The notes under the pieces are model-generated. The model was not told the DNA's origin. It saw only the letters and a program-made list of their open reading frames with translations, and did not search any database. Position numbers and translations under genes: made by a program. Below are positions 58,819 through 64,000 of a stretch of 64,000 nucleotides of DNA, in pieces. The first letter of the stretch is position 1; each line of letters starts with the position of its first letter. The stretch comes from Citrobacter werkmanii NBRC 105721 (lineage in GTDB: Bacteria > Pseudomonadota > Gammaproteobacteria > Enterobacterales > Enterobacteriaceae), in contig BBMW01000007.1 in assembly GCA_000759755.1 (NCBI GenBank), positions 186,001 through 250,000 of the forward strand, in the 5' to 3' direction.

Positions 58819-60079
58819 CCTGAAGCAGGTCCTCATAGCGGGTCGTGTATCGTGGTGACAGCATCTCTCTCTTCATAGCCCATTGTTGCTGGATCCCCTG
58901 TCCGGCGAAATAAAGCGCCCCCTTTCCTTCCTTTGCGTTCAGATGATCCAGAACTTCCATCAATTTCTCACTACCCCGGCGCGGCGCATTATCATCGAAC
59001 AGGTTCAACTGGGCGATGCCCTGACTGAAGAAGTCCCCCAGCATTACCCCGGCTTTCTGATATCGGTGTCCGTCTTTCCATATTGCATCCAGACTCCTTG
59101 TCGCTGCTGCAATGATATCCCGGCTGTCCTGTGTCGGGGTGAGCAGCTTAACCGACGCGCTGTTACCGTAGTACGGTTCGTTCAGCGCAAAGGGTGACGT
59201 TTTAACAAAAGTAGATATGAAGCGGCAATACTGATGCTCTCCACGTAACTTTTCTGCGGCGCGCGACGCGTAGCTGCAGATGGCCTGTCGCATAGCGTCA
59301 TAATCTGTAATTCGTTCCCCGAATGATCTGGAACAGACAATTTCCTGCTTTACGGGGGCAAATTCCTCCAGTTCAAGACAGGGTTCGCCGCGCAGTTCGC
59401 GCACCGTTCTCTCGAGGACAACATTGAAGTGCTTCCGGATAAAACGAATATCGGTATCAGCCAGATCCAGAACCGTTTTAATCCCCATAGCCTCCAGCTT
59501 TTTGCTGATACGGCGCCCTACTCCCCAGACCTCATCAACCGGCAGTGCAGCCATCAGTTTGCGCTGGCGATCCTGGTTAGATAAGTCCACCACCCCACCC
59601 GTTTGTCTCTGCCATTTTTTGGCTGCATGATTCGCCAGTTTCGCCAGCGTCTTTGTCTGGGCAATACCAACGCCAACCGCCAGACCCGTATTTTGATAAA
59701 CGGCATCTTTTAATTCCTGCCCAAATTCCTGCAGAACCCGGCAGTTTCGTACACCTGTCAGGTCACAGAAGGCTTCATCAATTGAATATATTTCGCAGCG
59801 GGGTGACATTGCCTCCAGCGTGGACATTACTCTGCTGGACATATCTGCATAAAGCTCGTAATTGCTGCTGAAACAAACAACGCCATATCGACGGAATAAG
59901 TCCTTCTGCTTGAAATACGGATCACCCATTTTCACACCAGCTCTTTTGGCTTCAGCGTTACGGGCGATAACGCAGCCATCGTTATTTGACAGAACAACTA
60001 CCGGCCTGCCTTTCAGATCTGGCCGGAATGCAGTCTCGCAACTGGCATAAAACGAGTTCACATCAACCAGAGCAAACAT
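58811..60079 (-). CDS. umuC: DNA polymerase V catalytic subunit UmuC
   Basis: Y-family translesion polymerase of 422 residues, the E. coli UmuC length and closely similar. Catalytic acids D6 (ALVDVNSFY) and SIDEAFCD are intact, as is the C-terminal beta-clamp-type motif (AQLNLFDD). Starts one base after umuD ends, the normal umuDC operon. Its 3' end overlaps the yedK 3' end by eight bases. Confidence 0.97.
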   Translation of the reverse strand: MFALVDVNSFYASCETAFRPDLKGRPVVVLSNNDGCVIARNAEAKRAGVKMGDPYFKQKDLFRRYGVVCFSSNYELYADMSSRVMSTLEAMSPRCEIYSIDEAFCDLTGVRNCRVLQEFGQELKDAVYQNTGLAVGVGIAQTKTLAKLANHAAKKWQRQTGGVVDLSNQDRQRKLMAALPVDEVWGVGRRISKKLEAMGIKTVLDLADTDIRFIRKHFNVVLERTVRELRGEPCLELEEFAPVKQEIVCSRSFGERITDYDAMRQAICSYASRAAEKLRGEHQYCRFISTFVKTSPFALNEPYYGNSASVKLLTPTQDSRDIIAAATRSLDAIWKDGHRYQKAGVMLGDFFSQGIAQLNLFDDNAPRRGSEKLMEVLDHLNAKEGKGALYFAGQGIQQQWAMKREMLSPRYTTRYEDLLQVK

Positions 60080-60080
60080 A

Positions 60081-60500
60081 TCAGCTTGCCGCTTTCACGA
60101 TAAACGTCACCACCCCAAAGATATCCAGCGTATCTTCGCTGTTTATCGTAATGGGTGCATAAGCGTTGTTTTCAGGAACAAGCATAAGTATTGGATGTAA
60201 CTGAAGACGTTTAACCGTGAATTCGCCATCGATGGCAGCGATAATAATATCTCCATGTAAAGGCTTTCTGGAACGGTCGACGACAAGCAAATCGCCATTT
60301 CCGATCCCCGCTCCAATCATAGAATCACCGGATGACTTCACGAAGTATGTTGCACATGGGTGTTGAACTAATAGTTCATTGAGATCAATACGTTGTTCAA
60401 CGTAATCCTGCGCCGAGGAGGGAAATCCGCATGGAACAAGATCACTAAATAAGGGAAGCGCAACTATCTGGCGCAACTCAGCTGGTGAATAAAACTTCAT
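60081..60500 (-). CDS. umuD: DNA polymerase V subunit UmuD
   Basis: A 139-residue LexA-like protein that cuts itself after RecA contact to give UmuD'. The cleavage site is C24-G25 (VPCGFPS), nucleophile S60 (SSGDSM) and K97 (EFTVKR). The true start is the ATG at 60500 ([13 protein letters not shown]), not the longer frame to 60632. A LexA box lies 23 bases upstream and serves the divergent dinI-like gene as well. Confidence 0.96.
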   Translation of the reverse strand: MKFYSPAELRQIVALPLFSDLVPCGFPSSAQDYVEQRIDLNELLVQHPCATYFVKSSGDSMIGAGIGNGDLLVVDRSRKPLHGDIIIAAIDGEFTVKRLQLHPILMLVPENNAYAPITINSEDTLDIFGVVTFIVKAAS

Positions 60501-60522
60501 AATAAACTCACTCGCATTTATA

Positions 60523-60538
60523 CTGTTTATATATACAG
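60523..60538. promoter_or_regulatory. LexA box shared by umuDC and dinI-like copy 2
   Basis: CTGT-TTATATAT-ACAG, an exact SOS box in a longer palindrome (TATACTGT...ACAGTATA). A second, weaker half-match (CTGG-N8-ACAG) lies at 60545-60560. Confidence 0.93.
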
Positions 60539-60577
60539 TATATACTGGCATTAAACACAGTAAAGAGGAGTTAAAGC

Positions 60578-60808
60578 ATGTTCGTGGAACTCGTTTATGA
60601 CAAAAGGAATTTTGATGGGCTGCCCGGTGCAAAAGATATCATTCTGGGCGAATTGACCAGGAGGGTTCACCGAATCTTCCCCTATGCGGATATTCGGGTA
60701 AAACCGATGATGACACTGCCGGCCGCCAGCAAGCATGAGAAAGAACAGATAAGCCGTACTGTTCAAGAAATGTTTGAAGAGGCTGATGTGTGGCTGGTTC
60801 AGGACTGA
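60578..60808 (+). CDS. DinI-like protein, copy 2
   Basis: A 76-residue DinI-family protein, probable modulator of RecA filament activity toward UmuD and LexA. It has [14 protein letters not shown] at the acidic C-terminus. The AGAGGAG ribosome site precedes the ATG. Divergent from umuD across a shared LexA box. It resembles the copy at 39181 closely but is four residues shorter in the middle. Confidence 0.92.
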   Translation: MFVELVYDKRNFDGLPGAKDIILGELTRRVHRIFPYADIRVKPMMTLPAASKHEKEQISRTVQEMFEEADVWLVQD

Positions 60809-61028
60809 AGCACAAGTGTCCACTTACGTGGGCTTTGAGGTAAACAAGTAACTCCGCGACCAAGTCTTCAAATCAGGTTGGATACTCCATAGATGGTTGT
60901 ATTAAGTGATTAGCGGTTACACGCATTTTGATGTATTAACTCAGACTTGATCTGACGGTTTTCACTGGCAGCACACAATCAAATCTGACAGGCTGCTTTG
61001 AGCGAGGAGCGGACATTATATCTGGCAT

Positions 61029-61385
61029 TTATACGCTCCCTGCCTCTGGCGTTCCCTGATGGAATACCAATTTCCATTGCCCGTTCGCAGAATATTCCCA
61101 GTATGAAGAACGTAGGGTTGCACGACTGCCATCTGGATTAACAGTTCTGTAGTGCAATATTGCGTAATTATTTCCAACGCTGATAAGCCGGTAATCACGA
61201 CTAAGAATAGCCGGAACATTATCTTCACTTAAAAGCGCTTCAATAGTCTGATTACGATCAACGACTACGCCTGAGCGTGTTATTTCGCTAAATCTTTCGT
61301 GGAGTATCTGTTCAAGCCATACCCGATCTTTCCGCCTGCTGCTAAGAAGAGAGCATTCTAGTCTTTTTAGCGTCTCCAGGAGCAT
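61029..61385 (-). CDS. DUF4440 (SnoaL-like) protein
   Basis: About 118 residues with a DUF4440 pattern: LLSSRRKDRVWLEQILHERFSEITRSG, then LRSSYWEYSANGQWKLVFHQGTP. NTF2-like fold, unknown ligand. I prefer the ATG at 61385 (MLLETLKRLE) because GAGG lies nine bases upstream. ATG or GTG codons at 61400 and 61403 would add five or six residues. Isolated gene in the accessory region. Confidence 0.75.
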   Translation of the reverse strand: MLLETLKRLECSLLSSRRKDRVWLEQILHERFSEITRSGVVVDRNQTIEALLSEDNVPAILSRDYRLISVGNNYAILHYRTVNPDGSRATLRSSYWEYSANGQWKLVFHQGTPEAGSV

Positions 61386-61482
61386 AGTGTTTGTCCTCAT
61401 CACAATCGAACATTAACTCTTAGGGCAATAATTGCTGGAATGCAACGTCCGCGCCGGCCGAAGACTGTGAGGCCCCCCTTCT

Positions 61483-62043
61483 TCAAATCGGGATGCCTGT
61501 TTTAAGATCGAGCTTAAAAGGTTCCCAACCTCCTGGCGGGTCCCACTCTCCCAGGCCCTGCACCGTCTCATTCTCTATCGATGTAATGATCACGCCATCA
61601 ATGGCGCACTGCCTAGATTTCCAGAGAATGCCCGCAGCAATATCCATCAGAAAAACGTGGCTGTAAGTAGTGACCAGAACCCGATTATGTAGCCTGTCAG
61701 AATTGATGTCAGGAACTGAATAAATATGGCCAACGTAATCACCTAGTTGATGGCTTCTGAACGAGTGTGAGGTCACCTCAACAACATGAAAGTGGTCGCC
61801 ACAAAGGATTGCCACCTGGGATTCATTCAGTAGGAAATCACAAAAGGTGCTGGAAATCAGCCAGCCATCCTCATCGGCACGTATATATAACTGTAAAATC
61901 ACAATGGGCTCACCGCCCTTACTGATTAACAGTCGTCGATCCTTTTCTCCATTAGCGCCAAAAGGATTGACGTCGATGATCGAAACACCTTCCCTTTCAT
62001 CACCGGGCTTAGGCTGTTCAAGCCAGGTCGCTTGCAATGTCAT
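61483..62043 (-). CDS. Hypothetical protein, unknown
   Basis: A 186-residue soluble protein (MTLQATWLEQPKPGDEREGV) with many short beta-like stretches and a WDPPGGWEPFKLDL tail. No signal peptide with the ATG at 62043. The 11 residues added by the frame to 62076 are cysteine-rich and unlikely. Family not recognised. Resembles immunity-type beta proteins in general character, but that is only an impression. Confidence 0.65.
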   Translation of the reverse strand: MTLQATWLEQPKPGDEREGVSIIDVNPFGANGEKDRRLLISKGGEPIVILQLYIRADEDGWLISSTFCDFLLNESQVAILCGDHFHVVEVTSHSFRSHQLGDYVGHIYSVPDINSDRLHNRVLVTTYSHVFLMDIAAGILWKSRQCAIDGVIITSIENETVQGLGEWDPPGGWEPFKLDLKTGIPI

Positions 62044-62221
62044 TGAGTATCCAAAGTGTGAACAGCAGAAGAACACATACTACTTTACAAGCTGATGTCA
62101 CGACAGCGTCTTAAGTTGCCATATTGCGCTGACCGGGCCACGCGGATGAGTACATTCAAGTGTTAGCAACGTCCGCTTCTGGCACATAGCAACCGGTCCA
62201 GCCAAGCACTTAGAGTTATTG

Positions 62222-62476
62222 CTACCCTCCCTTTACCCGGAGTGTGGTTTGCCGGGTATTATTGGATCCCTGTGCGATGGCCCTAATACTAACTCCAGTG
62301 TGATTCCATATAGTAACCATAACTGACTGCTCTTCATTTAGTGCAGAAGGACGTCCAAACTGTTTACCGGCTGTTTTTACTCACACACGTTCATGCCGCA
62401 ATTAACTTTCAAATTCAGCAACAGCCGAGATAACTTGCATAGTCATTCTTCCGGCAGCACTTGCCAGACCAATACC
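62222..62476 (-). pseudogene. Serine recombinase (resolvase/invertase) remnant
   Basis: On the minus strand the frame reads GIGLASAAGRMTMQVISAVAEFES, stop, LRHERV, stop, VKTAGKQFGRPSALNEEQ...TGVSIRAIAQGS, ending at a TAG at 62222-62224. This is the AAGRM..QVISAVAEFER...GRPxxL hinge and C-terminal helix-turn-helix of the Tn3-resolvase/Pin family. The N-terminal catalytic serine domain is absent and two stops break the core. Clearly dead. Confidence 0.82.
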
Positions 62477-62859
62477 TTAGGGGGCCGGGCAATGAACTCG
62501 AATGTCTGACGCAGGCAGTAGTCCATTAGTTCTCCTTGGCTGTCTGTACAAAATAACTTTTATCGTAGGATATTTTATGTTTCCTAAGCCATCAGATCGC
62601 AAGCGAAACCGGAGTAAGTGTAATCCGTGCTGAAGTGCTGGATAAAAACCCTACCATCTCTATCCCAGATGCTGTCAAGATGGAAGCTATTTCCAATGCT
62701 CGCTCGGTGTGCCATACGCAGCGGGTTTATTTTGACTTAACGCTTAACTTTCTGATTTGTTGTAGTTACGCTATGATGATTATATTACATATATGAATAC
62801 CAAAATTTCAGTTAAGTACAACAATAAGCATAATACCAATTAAAATTCGAGGGTTAACA
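62477..62859. other. Remnant region with an unrecognised protein-like frame
   Basis: About 380 bases without a proper gene. The plus-strand frame 62569-62796 has no start codon but reads protein-like (HQIASETGVSVIRAEVLDK...ISIPDAVKMEAISNARS), suggesting a decayed gene of unknown family. The AT-rich DNA after 62750 probably holds the promoter of the next gene. Confidence 0.4.
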
Positions 62860-63471
62860 ATGAGCGTCAGAAGAGATAGCGACGGTAAATATGTGACAAG
62901 TGAACAGCCTTTTAAGCAGTATGATGAAAAGTGGCGCGCTGATAATGCTGCTACCTGGGAAGCTCCAAGCCAACCAAACCAGCCTGTTAACAACTCATGG
63001 GGTAGTATCCAGCAACCCACATCAACATCTACGTCAATGTCTTATGAAGACCAACTGGCTTTCGCCAGCGGCGCGCGAAAAGTTCTTGCCTTAATTATTA
63101 TCTGGTTTACGCTATGGGGCGTTATCTTAATACCAGGACTACAGGCTTCGCAAATGCTCATATATGCGGGTGGGCTTACCTCAATTCTGGGAAGAATAAT
63201 TTTCTCGATCCTTTTCAGTGTTTATTCCATCCTGTTTGCCCCTCTTCAGTTTGCTTACCTCTTTGATGTAGCCCTGGGAATGCGATTGCTCATTCAACTT
63301 GGGATGATAGTTGTACTGTCATTTCTGGCATTTAAATTCTGGCAGAAATTAAAGAAAAAAATATTGTATAGTGTCGCTATTATTGCAGCACTGGCATATA
63401 TAGCCGTTGGGCTGGTGTCACTTAATAGTGGACTTTGGGAATCATTTAAGTTTTTCCCGTATCTGAGTTAG
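62860..63471 (+). CDS. Membrane protein with disordered N-terminus, unknown
   Basis: A 203-residue protein. Residues 1-70 are polar and rich in Q, S, T, P and N (SQPNQPVNNSWGSIQQPTSTSTSM), then four membrane helices at about 73-95, 102-135, 140-160 and 168-190. No known motif. GAGGGTTAAC before the ATG gives a weak ribosome site. The neighbouring 63525 gene lies on the same strand 53 bases on. Function unknown. Confidence 0.7.
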   Translation: MSVRRDSDGKYVTSEQPFKQYDEKWRADNAATWEAPSQPNQPVNNSWGSIQQPTSTSTSMSYEDQLAFASGARKVLALIIIWFTLWGVILIPGLQASQMLIYAGGLTSILGRIIFSILFSVYSILFAPLQFAYLFDVALGMRLLIQLGMIVVLSFLAFKFWQKLKKKILYSVAIIAALAYIAVGLVSLNSGLWESFKFFPYLS

Positions 63472-63524
63472 TAGTTCCGTCTTTACCTTATTGTGGCACG
63501 TAGCATAATGAAGAAGAGAAACTG

Positions 63525-63812
63525 ATGAAAAAATCGTTGCTGGTAATAGTTCTGCTTGGGTTAAGTGCATCGGCAGCAGCCGGGGAAGCACACTTTTGTG
63601 GCTCCCCTGAAGTTGGCGCGATCGAAACAGGGCGTCATGATGTTAATGACAGTACCGTTTTTACTTGCGGTGGAGGGATCAAAGGCACCCTGCCCGAACT
63701 AGCAAAACAGGGTTGGAAAGTTGTGCAAGTGAGCGATCAGATGGCATCATCATCTTCGTCTGATCCGAGTAAATCCACTGTCTATTCACGGTTGATAATA
63801 CAGAAAGACTGA
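63525..63812 (+). CDS. Small exported protein, unknown
   Basis: A 95-residue protein with signal peptide MKKSLLVIVLLGLSASAAAG and two cysteines in the mature part (HFCGSP, FTCGGG) that could form a disulfide in the periplasm. Good ribosome site (AGAGAAAC). Family not recognised. A run of serines (MASSSSSDPSKS) lies near the end. May be co-transcribed with the membrane protein upstream. Confidence 0.7.
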   Translation: MKKSLLVIVLLGLSASAAAGEAHFCGSPEVGAIETGRHDVNDSTVFTCGGGIKGTLPELAKQGWKVVQVSDQMASSSSSDPSKSTVYSRLIIQKD

Positions 63813-64000
63813 CAACGCATGTTTTCTTAATGACCAACCAAACTCCGTCAACTGGCAGAGTTTGGTTGTAACTCTGAGTTTCTAACTTGTGGTTTTCACC
63901 AGCATCGGAACCTGTTTTGCCACCTTGCTCGAAGCCACCTTCTAGTTCAGTCAAAAAACACTCTGTCTGTTTGTCTTATCTTAAATATATCTGAAATGCA

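Noticed and set aside
62440-62525. 27-codon minus-strand frame starting MDYCLRQTFEF
   Set aside because: It has a ribosome-like AAGGAG but overlaps the recombinase remnant in another frame and matches nothing I know.

Overview
The window is chromosomal DNA from a member of the Enterobacteriaceae in the Citrobacter/Salmonella/Escherichia group. The backbone proteins are nearly the same length as their E. coli counterparts and keep the same local order (ansA-pncA, yeaC-msrB-gapA-yeaD-yeaE-mipA-yeaGH-dgcJ-yeaK-yeaL-nimR-nimT, yeaO-yoaF-dgcP-yoaK-yoaJ-yeaQ, yoaG-yeaR-leuE, icd, rluE-nudJ-mnmA-hflD-purB). In E. coli K-12 the gapA and icd/purB parts are far apart. Here they lie about 45 kb apart, which fits a Salmonella- or Citrobacter-like arrangement. 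Citrobacter is my best guess at the genus, inferred from gene content and not proven.

Layout. Positions 1-26 kb are mostly conserved backbone with small additions: a GH18 chitinase, a yajD copy, two small exported proteins, a CTP-synthase-like glutaminase, and a cysteine form of formate dehydrogenase H behind a sigma-54-like promoter. Two ERIC elements sit beside gapA and between yeaG and yeaH. Positions 26-35 kb form a transition-metal region: leuE, Zur-controlled zinT, a five-gene nickel/peptide-type ABC importer with an exact NikR operator, and a divergent TonB-dependent receptor with a Fur box. Positions 35-41 kb carry accessory genes: a Bor-like lipoprotein, an EAL phosphodiesterase with a CSS-type sensor, a cytochrome b561, a LexA-controlled DinI-like gene and an AT-rich htrL/yibB-like gene.

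Positions 40.8-48.6 kb hold a tightly packed nine-gene minus-strand operon for membrane-lipid modification: an NTF2-fold protein, a dehydrogenase, an FAD oxidoreductase, DUF1365, a cyclopropane-fatty-acid-synthase-like methyltransferase, DUF2878, a chalcone-isomerase-like protein, DUF3833 and DUF523-DUF1722. It lies downstream of an MlrA/BluR-like MerR regulator and a matching inverted repeat. Similar gene sets in other proteobacteria respond to light or singlet oxygen.

Positions 48.9-54.7 kb are icd to purB. From 54.7 kb to the end is a decayed mobile region where phoPQ would be expected. It contains a broken yedK copy, an OLD-type ATPase/TOPRIM nuclease candidate, a degenerate tRNA-Pro(GGG) fragment, an intact SOS repair set (yedK, umuDC, a second dinI-like gene, LexA box), unknown genes and a serine-recombinase pseudogene. 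Three c-di-GMP enzymes (DgcJ, DgcP and the EAL protein) and two SOS-controlled DinI paralogues are recurring themes.
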